Source: an uncultured Sphingomonadaceae bacterium
GTDB taxonomy: Bacteria; Pseudomonadota; Alphaproteobacteria; Sphingomonadales; Sphingomonadaceae
Direction: 5' to 3'
Length of the DNA: 64,000 bases
Assembly (NCBI GenBank): GCA_938050045.1
Contig: CALLJS010000006.1
Location: 1 to 64,000 of the forward strand
Each line of letters opens with the position of its first letter. Position 1 is the stretch's first letter. Shown in pieces: positions 8,233 through 17,204 of the stretch. A program made the translations under genes and the position numbers. Under the pieces are notes generated by a model, which was not told the DNA's origin, did not search any database, and saw only the letters and a list, made by a program, of their open reading frames with translations.

Positions 8233-9198
8233 TTAAATATCATTATCATCTTTGGTATTGGCCAAAGCCGCATTTAATTGCGCACCTGTGACCATTCCTA
8301 ATCCTATCAAATAAAAGAATATCAATGCCACCATCACGCCTGCAAGGCTTCCATATGTTAAATCATAATGCGTCATTTTAGAAAGCAATAATGGCAAAAT
8401 ATTCGTGCAAATAAGCCACCATATACTAACCAAGACAGCGCCAGGCCATTTAGGATAATTTTTATTATATTTACGTGGGGTTAGCATCTTAAATAAAATA
8501 TAAATTGTTAAAAATAACAAAAAAAATGGTAGTAATTGACCAATAGAAATAATTGTTGGCAAGCGCATATCGCTCGGGAAGAGTTCGTCCCAAAACTCCC
8601 CAAGCGCGCTGACGATCACTTGGGCACTAAAAGCCAGCATAGTCAAAAATACGGCAAAAATAACTACCGCTATCGAGCCAAGGCGGTAATGCCAAAACGG
8701 CCTCGATGCTTTGGTTCCGTAAGATTTGTTCAGCACATCCCTAATGGTTTCAATCAAGCTGGTCGTTGTCCATAAGCCCACCACCGCACTAAACCATAAT
8801 ATTGGGCTACTTTTTGTAGTCATCACGCTCTCAATCGGTCCGCTCAAAGCAGCACCTACGCGCGGCGGAACAGTCTGAAAAAAGGCTTGAATTAATTCGA
8901 CACCAGATTGGGTTTGGCCAAATAAACCAGCAATTGCAGCCGCAACAATGAAAAAAGCAAATAGAGCCAATAGCGATAAATAGGCAAAATTACCTGCGTG
9001 GACAAAGCCTTCGCTATAAACGCCTGTCACGACACGTTTTAATATTTCAATGATTTGGTCATGAGGTTTGAGCCTATGAAACCATTTATCTTCGCTTTCG
9101 ATATGCTCGGTACTGGCCAAAAGAGAGGCCATTTTTGCCCGCGCTTCTGGGGTTAATGGAGACGGATCAGACACCCATATCCGATCTAATATCTTCAT
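8233..9198 (-). CDS. YihY/BrkB-family inner membrane protein
   Basis: The protein has about 321 residues from the ATG at 9198 and about six membrane helices in the YihY (formerly RNase BN-like) pattern. Family landmarks are EILKRVVTGVYSEGFVHAGNFAYLSLLALF, WTTTSLIETIRDVLNKSYG, FWHYRLGSIAVVIFAV, LTPRKYNKNYPKWPGAVLVSIWW and THYDLTYGSLAGVMVALIFFYL, each given here only as short key stretches. The family has no agreed biochemical function; the old RNase name is misleading. The gene overlaps the preceding DnaJ-type gene by 32 bases; an internal ATG at 9132 would avoid the overlap but is less conserved in position, so the start is uncertain. Confidence 0.85.
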   Translation of the reverse strand: MKILDRIWVSDPSPLTPEARAKMASLLASTEHIESEDKWFHRLKPHDQIIEILKRVVTGVYSEGFVHAGNFAYLSLLALFAFFIVAAAIAGLFGQTQSGVELIQAFFQTVPPRVGAALSGPIESVMTTKSSPILWFSAVVGLWTTTSLIETIRDVLNKSYGTKASRPFWHYRLGSIAVVIFAVFLTMLAFSAQVIVSALGEFWDELFPSDMRLPTIISIGQLLPFFLLFLTIYILFKMLTPRKYNKNYPKWPGAVLVSIWWLICTNILPLLLSKMTHYDLTYGSLAGVMVALIFFYLIGLGMVTGAQLNAALANTKDDNDI

Positions 9199-10108
9199 TG
9201 GCGGGCATAGTATCGACAAAATTTTTCAAAGCTTCATCATCGGCGGAAATATGGATCATAATCGTGACCAATTGATCGCCGCGAATATCCTTAGTGCCTT
9301 TTTTGCTAAATCCTTTGCCTTTTAATCGCATCACTGTTCCGCCATTTGTTCCTGCTGGCAGCGTGAGCAACACCGCACCGCTAACGGTTGGTACTTTTAC
9401 TTTTGCGCCATTAACAGCTTCTTTCAATGTAATCGGAAGATCAAGACGTATATTATCGCCATCGCGTTCAAAATGCGGATGCTTGCCTATTGTCAACGAA
9501 ACCATGCCATCACCATTACCGCCAGGTCCGCGATGGCCTTTGCCCGTAAGGCGGATTTGCGTGCCATCTATGACGCCTGCAGGCAATTTTATTTCGACTA
9601 TTTTACCATCGTTCAATGCGATGCGCTGCGGAACCAAGGTCGCCGCATCGATAAAGGAGACCAAATGTTGATAGGCTATATTCGCGCCTTTAGCTGGTGG
9701 TCGCGCACGCTGCTGCGCTCCAAACCCTGTTTGTCCAGCTTGCGAACGCCCTGGCTGCCCCGCACCAAACAACCCCTCAAACATGTCTCCCAAATCTATA
9801 CCACCGCCAAAATCAAACCCAGAACCATTGGCCCCTGCCGCATTAGGGCCGCCGCCAAACCCGCCAAAACCAGCAGGCGCGCGCGGATTACCATCGCTGT
9901 CGATTTCCCCGCGATCATATTGCGCGCGTTTTTGTTTATCCGATAAAATATCATAGGCGCGGGTGACCAGATTAAAACGCTCACTCGCTTTTGGATTATC
10001 TTTATTTTTATCTGGATGCAATTCTTTGGCCAGCTTGCGATAGGCTGACTTAATAGCTTTCTCGTCTGCGCTTTTTGATACGCCCAATATGGAATATAAG
10101 TCTGACAT
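9167..10108 (-). CDS. DnaJ-class co-chaperone without zinc finger (CbpA-like)
   Basis: The protein has 313 residues. A J domain occupies residues 1-70 with the HPD tripeptide at 31-33, needed to stimulate DnaK ATPase. A Gly/Phe-rich linker covers about 75-140 (FGGFGGGPNAAG and similar). The rest is the two-barrel DnaJ C-terminal substrate-binding region (DGKIVEIKLPAGVIDGTQIRL, GDNIRLDLPITLKEAVNGAKV). No CxxCxGxG repeats occur, so this is a type II, CbpA/DjlA-like protein rather than canonical DnaJ. It is the first gene of a minus-strand group leading to the YihY protein and diverges from pdxH. Confidence 0.93.
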   Translation of the reverse strand: MSDLYSILGVSKSADEKAIKSAYRKLAKELHPDKNKDNPKASERFNLVTRAYDILSDKQKRAQYDRGEIDSDGNPRAPAGFGGFGGGPNAAGANGSGFDFGGGIDLGDMFEGLFGAGQPGRSQAGQTGFGAQQRARPPAKGANIAYQHLVSFIDAATLVPQRIALNDGKIVEIKLPAGVIDGTQIRLTGKGHRGPGGNGDGMVSLTIGKHPHFERDGDNIRLDLPITLKEAVNGAKVKVPTVSGAVLLTLPAGTNGGTVMRLKGKGFSKKGTKDIRGDQLVTIMIHISADDEALKNFVDTMPANEDIRSDMGV

Positions 10109-10315
10109 ATTTCTTCCGTTTTGCCTTGCTAATACACTAATATCAGCAGCGGTATAGATATTTTCAATCTAACAGCGATAAATATGACCAAAAAATGCTC
10201 ATCGCAAGCCTAAAAATAGTGGATAAATGCTCATAACAAAGATTATGATATTGGTTGAGCGATCGAATAATCAGGACTATGGCATCATCAATAGCTTATA
10301 AGGTTACCCAATATC

Positions 10316-10918
10316 ATGTCTACTATGCAAAACACCGACCCCTTCATTCTATTTGACCAATGGTTAGATGAGGCAAAAGCTTCTGAGATTAATGATTATA
10401 ATGCGATGGCACTGACCACAGTCGCAGCCGATGGTCAACCCTCAACCCGCATGGTGTTGTTAAAAGGGCATAGCCAAAATGGTTTTATTTTTTACACCAA
10501 CCTAGAGAGCCGCAAAGCTGGTGAAATAAAGTGCACTGGCAAAGTTGCTTTATTGTTTCATTGGAAGAGCTTGCGCCGACAAATCCGTATCGAAGGCACA
10601 ATATCAGCCGTCGACGATATGGTTGCTGATGCCTATTTCGCCTCGCGCTCGCGCAATTCCCAATTAGGGGCATGGGCATCTGAACAATCACGGCCTCTGG
10701 CCGACAGAGAGACGTTCGAAAAACGTTTCACCCGATTTGAACAAAAATATGCCGACAAAGAAGTACCGCGCCCCGCCCATTGGTCTGGCTTTTTGGTGAA
10801 CCCACAGACAATAGAATTTTGGATGGATCGCGAATTTAGGCTTCATGAGCGTTGGTTATTTGAGCGCGATTTTGAATGCGGGGGCGATTCATGGTCGCGC
10901 GGAATGCTCTACCCTTAA
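10316..10918 (+). CDS. pdxH: Pyridoxamine/pyridoxine 5'-phosphate oxidase
   Basis: The protein has 200 residues and uses FMN to oxidize PNP or PMP to pyridoxal 5'-phosphate, the final step in vitamin B6 synthesis and salvage. Clear family segments are RMVLLKGHSQNGFIFYTN and SRKAGEIK (FMN phosphate contact), LLFHWKSLRRQIRIEG, the SRNSQLGAWASEQS segment, and the C-terminal RLHERW...SRGMLYP motif that contacts the substrate phosphate. AAGG lies nine bases ahead of the ATG. It is followed by a PhzF-like gene after 40 bases. The 207-base divergent spacer with the dnaJ-like gene holds both promoters. Confidence 0.96.
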   Translation: MSTMQNTDPFILFDQWLDEAKASEINDYNAMALTTVAADGQPSTRMVLLKGHSQNGFIFYTNLESRKAGEIKCTGKVALLFHWKSLRRQIRIEGTISAVDDMVADAYFASRSRNSQLGAWASEQSRPLADRETFEKRFTRFEQKYADKEVPRPAHWSGFLVNPQTIEFWMDREFRLHERWLFERDFECGGDSWSRGMLYP

Positions 10919-10958
10919 TCGCCAAAGGTGCATGGCATAAATTAAAAGGCAATCGATA

Positions 10959-11774
10959 ATGGCAAAGCTTCCTTATTTCCACATTAATGCATTTGGGGAC
11001 GGCCCATTCAAAGGTAATCAAGCCGCCGTCATGCCGCTGAATGAATGGCTGGATGATGATATTCTGCAAGCCATTGGCGAGGAAAATAATTTTGCTGAAA
11101 CCGCTTTTTACATCCCCGATAAGAGCGGCGCTGCCGATTATGCATTACGCTGGTTCACGCCCAGTTTGGAAATTGCATTATGCGGCCATGCGACATTAGC
11201 GAGCGGATTTCATATATTAAACCAAAATCCAGACAAAGAATGCATCACATTTCGAACCCGCAAAGCGGGAATATTGTCGGTTAAACGAGAGGGCGATGAT
11301 TATATCGTTGGCCTGCCATCTTATCGCCCTACCCCAGCAGAAATGCCCGATTGGGTGTCATCGCTCGATAGTGGCGGGTCACTTCCGCTAGACTATCTTG
11401 TGCGCACTGGAGGGTATAATCTATTCATCTATGAAAATGCTGATAAAGTACGCGCGCTCAATCCCGATTTTCCTGCCTTAATAGCCGCTGGTGGCGACGC
11501 TCAATTCATTTGCAGCGCGCCCGCCGATAACGCCGAAGATTATGATGTGATTAGCCGCATCTTTGTGCCAGGGGCCAGCGTCAATGAAGACAGCGTTACA
11601 GGCAGTGCGCATGCTGTGCTTACGCCCTATTGGACGGAGCGATTGGGCCGTGATAATTTCAAAGCCCATCAAGCAAGCCTGCGCGGCGGATATTTGAATT
11701 GCTCCATAGACGCAGATATGGTCTGGCTTGGCGGGAAATGCGCCTTAATAATAGAAGGCGTTTTCAGCCTATAA
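10959..11774 (+). CDS. PhzF-family isomerase/epimerase
   Basis: The protein has 271 residues and the twin-barrel diaminopimelate-epimerase-like fold. Family marks are FKGNQAAVMPL near residue 19, the catalytic Glu region NNFAETAFY near 43-51, LCGHATLASGFHIL near 80 and the C-terminal GASVNEDSVTGSAHAVLTPYW. PhzF of phenazine producers isomerizes DHHA, but most PhzF-like proteins have unknown substrates and no phenazine genes are present here. It probably shares a transcript with pdxH. Its 3' end faces the serine-hydrolase gene at a distance of 11 bases. Confidence 0.9.
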   Translation: MAKLPYFHINAFGDGPFKGNQAAVMPLNEWLDDDILQAIGEENNFAETAFYIPDKSGAADYALRWFTPSLEIALCGHATLASGFHILNQNPDKECITFRTRKAGILSVKREGDDYIVGLPSYRPTPAEMPDWVSSLDSGGSLPLDYLVRTGGYNLFIYENADKVRALNPDFPALIAAGGDAQFICSAPADNAEDYDVISRIFVPGASVNEDSVTGSAHAVLTPYWTERLGRDNFKAHQASLRGGYLNCSIDADMVWLGGKCALIIEGVFSL

Positions 11775-11785
11775 TCCTAAGCAGA

Positions 11786-12979
11786 TCAACTCTCTGGGAA
11801 CATTGTTATGACTTGTTCTATCTGGTCATAAATGGGCCGAGTGCGATCATCCAATGTGCGGCCAAGGCGCACTATGGTGAGCTTATGATGGGGCGATACA
11901 ATAACGCTCTGTCCCAAATGCCCCAACATGCCAAAAATATTTTGATTCCCGCGCCCTTCAAATAATATCGGATTAACGCCTGCAGCTCTTCGTTTATTGA
12001 GCCATGTTTGGCCACCATAAGCGGGGTCGGTTGGGCTAGATGTGCGCATAAAACGTGTCCAACTCGTCGGCAGCAGTTGCGCCCCTTTTACCGAACCATT
12101 GCTGCGCAAAAATTCACCAAGCTTTGCCCAGTCTCTTGCGCTGGCATGCATCATCGAACCGCCCAGCATCGTGCCGCTGCGATCAAATTCTGGAACGATT
12201 GTTCGCATACCCAAAGGTTCGAACAATCGGCCGCGTGCAAAGCGCAACATAGCATCGCGGCGCACCTCAGGGTCTTTGCTATCGGTCAATATATTGGTCA
12301 TTATATTGGCTAAAATATTGGTGGTCGCGCTGCTATATTCAAATTTTGCACCGGGTCGTGCTTCTAATTGTCGGGCCTGAGCATATTGCGCAACATTATC
12401 GCGCCCATCCAAAAATAACATGCGCGTTGTATCGGCCTGATATATTGCTTTTCCTTCCTCGGGCTCTGCGCCTTCGCTATGATCCAATCCCGATGCCATA
12501 TGCAGCAAATGGCGTATTGTAATTTTACCGCGCGGGTCTCCTGGGCTTCTCCATGCCTCAACGGGTGCAGGATCATCCAAGACTAAACGGCCGTCCGCTA
12601 CCATTAACCCCACCAAGGTAGCGGTCACTGTTTTTGCCATCGACCAGCTAATCATGCGTGTTTCTTCTGAATATCCTGGCGCATAACGCTCGGCCACTAT
12701 TCTACCTCGGTGCATAATCACCATAGCGCGGGTTTCGGTTAAATCTTCGCGTTCAAAAAAGGGCCGCAATGCATCATAAAGCATTTGTTCGCTTACATCA
12801 TCATTGGCCGTAATATTGATAATTGATTTATCGGCCAATATTTTTGATTCTGCCTCGGGTAATAAAGGCGCTATACTATCCTCTTCAGACGCACAGGCAG
12901 ATATTGCGGCGCATAAGCTTAATGTCATGATTTTGGCTTTTGTCGAAAAAGCTATTGCACTATAGGGTCTTTTAATCAT
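11786..12979 (-). CDS. Lipoprotein serine hydrolase, beta-lactamase-like (class C fold)
   Basis: The protein has 397 residues. A lipoprotein signal ends at Cys29 (lipobox I-S-A-C), so the mature protein is probably anchored in the outer or inner membrane facing the periplasm. The catalytic SxxK motif is SMAK at 113-116. The second motif is the YSS in FEYSSATTN, and a GHLGQ segment near the C-terminus takes the place of KTG. This set fits the broad beta-lactamase/transpeptidase-like esterase family; substrates range from peptidoglycan fragments to esters and cannot be predicted. The gene diverges from a small membrane-protein gene, with only 30 bases between the start codons. Confidence 0.9.
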   Translation of the reverse strand: MIKRPYSAIAFSTKAKIMTLSLCAAISACASEEDSIAPLLPEAESKILADKSIINITANDDVSEQMLYDALRPFFEREDLTETRAMVIMHRGRIVAERYAPGYSEETRMISWSMAKTVTATLVGLMVADGRLVLDDPAPVEAWRSPGDPRGKITIRHLLHMASGLDHSEGAEPEEGKAIYQADTTRMLFLDGRDNVAQYAQARQLEARPGAKFEYSSATTNILANIMTNILTDSKDPEVRRDAMLRFARGRLFEPLGMRTIVPEFDRSGTMLGGSMMHASARDWAKLGEFLRSNGSVKGAQLLPTSWTRFMRTSSPTDPAYGGQTWLNKRRAAGVNPILFEGRGNQNIFGMLGHLGQSVIVSPHHKLTIVRLGRTLDDRTRPIYDQIEQVITMFPES

Positions 12980-13009
12980 AATCGTTCTTTATCACCGCAA
13001 GGATAGATT

Positions 13010-13375
13010 ATGGCAACCGAAAGTTTGAACAGACCCAAAAAAAGCAGAATGCGCAAATTGAGCATCAGCGTGCTGCTCATTATCGCCATCATCTTGGGTT
13101 ATATTTTATATAATATGGCAAGCTTCACAGGGAATGCCCAGCTTGGGACAGCCTATGCATCGCATATTATGTGCTCGTGCCGCTATATCCAAGGCCGCAG
13201 CCTAGAGGATTGCCAAAAAGATTTCGAACCTGGCATGGACATCGTTCATATATCCGATGATCCAACAAACAAACGGCTCACCGCTTCGGTTACATTTTTA
13301 TCAGAAGCCGTCGCTGAATATCGCGGAGATTTTGGCTGCATCCCATTATCCGAAGAAGAAATAGACGCGCTGTAA
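13010..13375 (+). CDS. Small membrane-anchored protein of unknown function
   Basis: The protein has 121 residues. A basic N-terminus (about 1-17) precedes one membrane helix (about 18-36, SISVLLIIAIILGYILY), leaving about 85 residues in the periplasm. That domain has the pattern ASHIMCSCRYIQGRSLEDC, with three Cys close together and a fourth near the C-terminus (FGCIPLS), suggestive of disulfides. I do not recognise a named family. Its start is 30 bases from that of the divergent serine-hydrolase lipoprotein, so the two may share regulation. The stop codon lies inside the first unit of an imperfect tandem repeat that runs into the mnmA end. Confidence 0.7.
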   Translation: MATESLNRPKKSRMRKLSISVLLIIAIILGYILYNMASFTGNAQLGTAYASHIMCSCRYIQGRSLEDCQKDFEPGMDIVHISDDPTNKRLTASVTFLSEAVAEYRGDFGCIPLSEEEIDAL

Positions 13376-13426
13376 TATTTAAGACGCTCTAATACTCAAA
13401 ACGCTCTAATATTTAAGACGCTAATT
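13364..13426. repeat. Imperfect tandem repeat over two convergent stop codons
   Basis: Units of 16-19 bases related to GACGCTCTAATATTTAA occur at 13364-13382, 13383-13400, 13401-13416 and, truncated, from 13417. The first unit contains the stop codon of the small membrane-protein gene and the third contains the stop codon of mnmA on the other strand. It looks like a local duplication of a gene end. Confidence 0.75.
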
Positions 13427-14564
13427 GAACCTTCTGCATATCATAAGCTGCGACGGTTTCTTCTATCCAGCCGCCACCCATGACGCGCTCCCCATGGTAT
13501 AAGACAGCAGCCTGTCCTGGGGCAACTCCATATTCTGGGTTGCAAAATGATAATGTAGCACTGCCGTCTGCACTGCGCTCTAAGCTGACATCAACAAGAC
13601 GCGACATAGAGCGCACTTTGGCTTTTAAGATAGTGTCAGATTCGCCGCCAATCCAGCTCATATCTTTTAAAAGAGCACTGTTCACCGCCAAAGCTTGTTT
13701 TGGCCCAACGATCACTTGTCCTTTTTTGGCATCCAATCGGATCACATAGAGAGGGTCAGCATGGCCGCCAATATCAAGACCGCGTCTTTGCCCGACAGTA
13801 TAATGGATCATTCCTTTATGTTGCCCCAAAATATTCCCATCAATATGAACAATATCGCCGCTGGTTTCTGCATCGGGTCGTACTTTTCGAACAACCGAGG
13901 CATAATCACCGTTGGGAACGAAACATATATCTTGGCTATCGGGCTTCATAGCGACAATCAAACCAAGCTCGGCAGCAATCTCACGCACTTGGCTTTTGGG
14001 TAAGTCGCCAAGCGGAAATCTCAAAAAATCCAATTGCTCTTGAGAGGTAGCGAATAAAAAATAGCTTTGATCGCGCGCGGGGTCGAGCGCACGGTGCAAT
14101 TGCGCGCCATCGCCTTGGTCTATGCGCCGAACATAATGGCCCGTCGCCAAACAATCCGCCCCCAATTCCTTAGCAAGCTTAAATAGGTCGGTGAATTTCA
14201 CACCCATATTGCATTGCACACAGGGTATGGGGGTGCGGCCTGCCATATATTCATCGGCGAATTGATCTATGACCGATTCTTTGAAACGGCTCTCATGGTC
14301 AAACACATAATGCGCGATGCCCAAAGTATCGCATACGGCCCGCGCATCGCGAATATCGCGACCAGCGCAACAACTGCCCGCGCGATTCACCGCCTCGCCA
14401 TGGTCATAGAGCTGCAATGTGATTCCAATTGTTTCTGCTCCGCTAGCAGCGGCAAGGGCCGCAACGACCGAAGAATCGACTCCGCCCGACATGGCAACAA
14501 CAATTTTTTTGCCCGATAAATCGGTTCCAAGCTGAAAATCGACAATATTAAATTTATTTTTCAT
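13413..14564 (-). CDS. mnmA: tRNA-specific 2-thiouridylase MnmA
   Basis: The protein has 383 residues. It activates U34 of tRNA-Lys, -Glu and -Gln with ATP and transfers sulfur to form s2U34. The PP-loop SGGVDSS is at 26-32. The two catalytic cysteines lie in [13 protein letters not shown] and in [13 protein letters not shown], and TGHYVRR and [14 protein letters not shown] are further landmarks of the family. The length is normal. It stands alone on the minus strand, and its last codons lie inside a tandem repeat that also covers the stop codon of the convergent gene. Confidence 0.97.
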   Translation of the reverse strand: MKNKFNIVDFQLGTDLSGKKIVVAMSGGVDSSVVAALAAASGAETIGITLQLYDHGEAVNRAGSCCAGRDIRDARAVCDTLGIAHYVFDHESRFKESVIDQFADEYMAGRTPIPCVQCNMGVKFTDLFKLAKELGADCLATGHYVRRIDQGDGAQLHRALDPARDQSYFLFATSQEQLDFLRFPLGDLPKSQVREIAAELGLIVAMKPDSQDICFVPNGDYASVVRKVRPDAETSGDIVHIDGNILGQHKGMIHYTVGQRRGLDIGGHADPLYVIRLDAKKGQVIVGPKQALAVNSALLKDMSWIGGESDTILKAKVRSMSRLVDVSLERSADGSATLSFCNPEYGVAPGQAAVLYHGERVMGGGWIEETVAAYDMQKVQLAS

Positions 14565-14730
14565 AGCGCGTGTCGTTTATACATTTGACTGAAGAATACT
14601 AGTTTTACGTGAGCATTTCTCATTTTGGAACATAAATCGTTTACAATTAATAACATAATTTAACTATCCCTAATGGCTTCTTTAAGAGTCTTTTACCAGA
14701 ATTTATATTCTTTGACCTAGTTCAATCGTC

Positions 14731-15171
14731 ATGGATATGAATTTCCCCCACGACTCTGTTTCTCATGAACAAGAAATTATGCTCGATTTGAACGCAATAC
14801 GTTCATCAATCATTGCCAATGCGAGTGCGCGTCAAGCAAGCAGCGAAACGGCTAAGAAATTACAAATTTCTCATGAAACAAAATTATATTCTAATAAATT
14901 ACATTCAATGAGTGGATTAAAAGCAAGGATTTTATTTTTTGCTCAATCCAAACTAAATACCCGCGATGGTCTTATTCAAGACATTGTAAGTGGGCCATTT
15001 AATCCCATTGATAACAATAAAAAATCAAGCTCAAATTGCACTAATTTGGAATATGAAGACGCTGTTAACCTAAACAGTTCAAACAATGTAAAATCATCTG
15101 CGCTAAACCATGAGAATAATGATGGCGACATTGTTAGCGTAAACAATAATTCGATAAATAACCGAGGGTAA
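14731..15171 (+). CDS. Ser/Asn-rich protein of unknown function, coupled to sciP
   Basis: The predicted protein has 146 residues with no signal peptide or membrane segment. The N-terminal half is helical (LDLNAIRSSIIANASARQASSETAKKLQ); the C-terminal half is low-complexity, rich in Asn and Ser. I know no family for it. The stop codon ends one base before the sciP ATG, and the GAGGG ribosome site of sciP lies inside its last codons, so translation of the two would be coupled. This strengthens the case for a real gene, yet the compositional bias means it could also be an open 5' leader of sciP. Confidence 0.5.
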   Translation: MDMNFPHDSVSHEQEIMLDLNAIRSSIIANASARQASSETAKKLQISHETKLYSNKLHSMSGLKARILFFAQSKLNTRDGLIQDIVSGPFNPIDNNKKSSSNCTNLEYEDAVNLNSSNNVKSSALNHENNDGDIVSVNNNSINNRG

Positions 15172-15172
15172 T

Positions 15173-15472
15173 ATGATCGAGAATCAAAAAATTAAAGCAG
15201 GTCAAATAGTAGGTCCATTGGGAGAACCCCTCACATTAGAGACGCTTCCACCACCAGAAACGCGCCGCTGGGTTGTACGCCGTAAAGCAGAAGTTGTTGC
15301 GGCTGTAAGCGGTGGTTTGCTGACCATTGATGAAGTATGCGAGCGTTATACGCTTACTTTGGAAGAATTTGCATCTTGGCAGCGCGCGGTTGATCGTTCT
15401 GGTATGCCTGGTCTGCGCGTTACTCGCATTCAGCACTATCGCGATCTATATGAGCGTCAGCAAAAATATTAA
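15173..15472 (+). CDS. sciP: SciP-type CtrA inhibitor (DUF1153)
   Basis: The protein has 99 residues and is nearly all one DUF1153 helix-turn-helix domain. The signature is RRWVVRRKAEVVAAVSGGLLTIDEVCERY followed by LTLEEFASWQRAVDRSGMPGLRVTR, of which the first residues are the family hallmark. In Caulobacter SciP binds CtrA at promoters and blocks recruitment of RNA polymerase, giving cell-cycle phase control of CtrA targets. The start has GAGGG five bases ahead. I looked for the CtrA pattern TTAA-N7-TTAA upstream and found only degenerate half-sites near 14648-14670. Its length and sequence are typical of alphaproteobacteria. Confidence 0.93.
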   Translation: MIENQKIKAGQIVGPLGEPLTLETLPPPETRRWVVRRKAEVVAAVSGGLLTIDEVCERYTLTLEEFASWQRAVDRSGMPGLRVTRIQHYRDLYERQQKY

Positions 15473-15680
15473 CTCAAATGCTGCGCTAAGAAGCCCATAA
15501 AAACAATCTATTCTCTTGTTAGGCGGCAGGTCTTTTGTTGGGCGACTAGCAGATTTGTGCAACGCTCCATTTAGTCCAATGACCTTGTTGGTCGCTTTTG
15601 GCAGAGCTGTTGTTCTACTGGGGGTTGTTAATTTCATCAAATTTGGGACAATAAGTTGAAATCATCGCCGCATGTAGCAT
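15473..15680 (+). other. Long untranslated stretch downstream of sciP
   Basis: Some 208 bases without a credible gene separate the sciP stop from a strong terminator. Several short G/C-rich inverted segments occur (for example GTTGGGCGAC near 15540 and CCTTGTTGGTCGC near 15585). It could be a 3' UTR or a small RNA ending at the terminator; I see no match to a known RNA family. Confidence 0.35.
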
Positions 15681-15715
15681 AAAAGCCGCTCTTAATCACT
15701 AGGGCGGCTTTTTTT
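15681..15715 (+). terminator. Rho-independent terminator after sciP
   Basis: AAAAGCCGCTC pairs with GGGCGGCTT across a ten-base loop and is followed by seven T residues on the plus strand. The A-run on the other side makes it usable on the minus strand too, but no minus-strand gene ends here. Confidence 0.85.
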
Positions 15716-15721
15716 GGCATT

Positions 15722-15740
15722 ATCGCTAAATTATAGCGAT
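15722..15740. promoter_or_regulatory. Inverted repeat upstream of the RND efflux operon
   Basis: ATCGCTA at 15722-15728 and TAGCGAT at 15734-15740 are perfect seven-base arms around AATTA. It lies 210 bases ahead of the membrane-fusion gene, beyond the sciP terminator. It has no T-run and could be an operator for an efflux repressor, but no regulator gene is adjacent. The rest of the spacer up to 15949 shows nothing else I can name. Confidence 0.35.
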
Positions 15741-15949
15741 TTATACATTCATCCAAGAAATTAGTCCTTTAATCGAACTAAAATCCAATCTAAGGTTTTT
15801 AGGTCTATGCAGATAGTGCATGATTATTGATAAATGTCGGTCAATGCCGCGATCAAACTATTGCAAATAGATTCTGTAGCGTCACTTAATTTAACAATTG
15901 ATACATTATAAAATTTTGCGCAATCGCATGACGAGTTTGGACTATATGT

Positions 15950-17155
15950 ATGACCGATGATAGAGCTATAAATTCTAACTCTACTAATGACAAAAATATA
16001 ATTTTGCCGCAACGGCCAAGCGCCGCATATTATGATGAGAATAACAATCGCGCGCGCAATCCTTTTGCCATTATCATCGCGCTGATATTATTTATACTCA
16101 TCGTTGCGGGGGCCTATTATTTCTATTCATCAAAAACAGAAACACAAGAGCCAACCGTAGAAGTTAATCAAGCGCAGACCGTAACGGTGATAACCCCGAA
16201 AATTGAATCCGTTACATCGACTATTAAAGCCACAGGGTCTCTGGCAGCGCGCAATGAAGTGCCCATCGGCGTCACGGGTGAAGGCGGCCGCGTAGCCCGC
16301 GTTTATGTCGATGCTGGCGATTGGGTAAAGGCTGGCCAAACTTTGGTTAGTATAGAAAGATCGGTACAAACGCAGCAATTAGAAGCACAAATGTCACAAA
16401 TTGACATTGCCAAAGCCGATCTTAAACTAGCGCAAAGTGAATTGGCGCGCGCACAGCAATTAATTGGCAGAGGTTTTATTGCCAAAGCTGATGTGGATCG
16501 GCGTATCGCCACGCGCGATTCTGCTAGAGCGCGGGTTCGTGCAGCCCAAGCGCAATCCAATGAGCTGCGTGCGCGTACTGCGCGGCTCGATATAAGAGCT
16601 CCATCATCGGGTTATATTTTGGAGCGCAATGTTGAAAAAGGTCAAACTGTCTCGCCCGGCAATACAAATCTTTTCCGTATGGCGCAAAATGGTCAGTTAG
16701 AATTACGCGCATTATTGAGCGAGGTTGATTTAGCCGCGATCCAAATCGGCGAAACAGCAAGCATTGCTCCGGTCGGATTAGAAAAAAAATTTGAAGGTAA
16801 TATTTGGGCCATTTCACCGACAATTAATCCACAAACGCGCCAAGGAATGGCCCGCATAGCCGTACCATTTGATAATTCATTGCGCCCAGGCGGCTTTGCT
16901 AGCGTCACTATAAATGCTGGCACACAAAATGCCCCTATTTTGCCGACCTCGGCTGTGCAAAATGACGGGACAGACAGCTTTGTCTATATCGTCGAAAAAG
17001 ACAATAGAGTAGCCAAACGTATGATTAGCATAGGCTCTGTTGCGGCCAATGGCCTTATCATAACATCGGGTCTTAATGGTGATGAAAAGATTGTGCTGCG
17101 TGCGGGTGGTTTTTTGAGCGAGGGGGTAACAGTAAACCCCGTAGTCGAGCAATAA
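15950..17155 (+). CDS. RND efflux periplasmic adaptor (membrane fusion protein)
   Basis: The protein has 401 residues. A charged, Asn-rich N-terminus leads to one membrane helix (about 39-58). The periplasmic part has the usual MFP order: a lipoyl half-motif (GEGGRVARVYVDAGDWVKAGQTL), an alpha-hairpin (about 140-200), the second lipoyl half (RAPSSGYILERNVEKGQTVSPG), then beta-barrel and membrane-proximal domains. It links an inner-membrane pump to an outer-membrane channel. The RND pump gene follows after 49 bases. No outer-membrane TolC-like gene is in the window, so that part must be encoded elsewhere. The exported compound is unknown. Confidence 0.93.
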   Translation: MTDDRAINSNSTNDKNIILPQRPSAAYYDENNNRARNPFAIIIALILFILIVAGAYYFYSSKTETQEPTVEVNQAQTVTVITPKIESVTSTIKATGSLAARNEVPIGVTGEGGRVARVYVDAGDWVKAGQTLVSIERSVQTQQLEAQMSQIDIAKADLKLAQSELARAQQLIGRGFIAKADVDRRIATRDSARARVRAAQAQSNELRARTARLDIRAPSSGYILERNVEKGQTVSPGNTNLFRMAQNGQLELRALLSEVDLAAIQIGETASIAPVGLEKKFEGNIWAISPTINPQTRQGMARIAVPFDNSLRPGGFASVTINAGTQNAPILPTSAVQNDGTDSFVYIVEKDNRVAKRMISIGSVAANGLIITSGLNGDEKIVLRAGGFLSEGVTVNPVVEQ

Positions 17156-17204
17156 AATGCTGTTTATAATCAACAAGTCTTGGAACATTAGATAGGCATT
17201 ATAA

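Noticed and set aside
10959-11774. Phenazine biosynthesis
   Set aside because: PhzF-like proteins are widespread without phenazine genes, and no other phz gene is in the window.
14640-14680. CtrA box (TTAA-N7-TTAA) upstream of sciP
   Set aside because: Only TTAA half-sites with nine-base spacing or a degenerate second half occur; too weak in AT-rich sequence.
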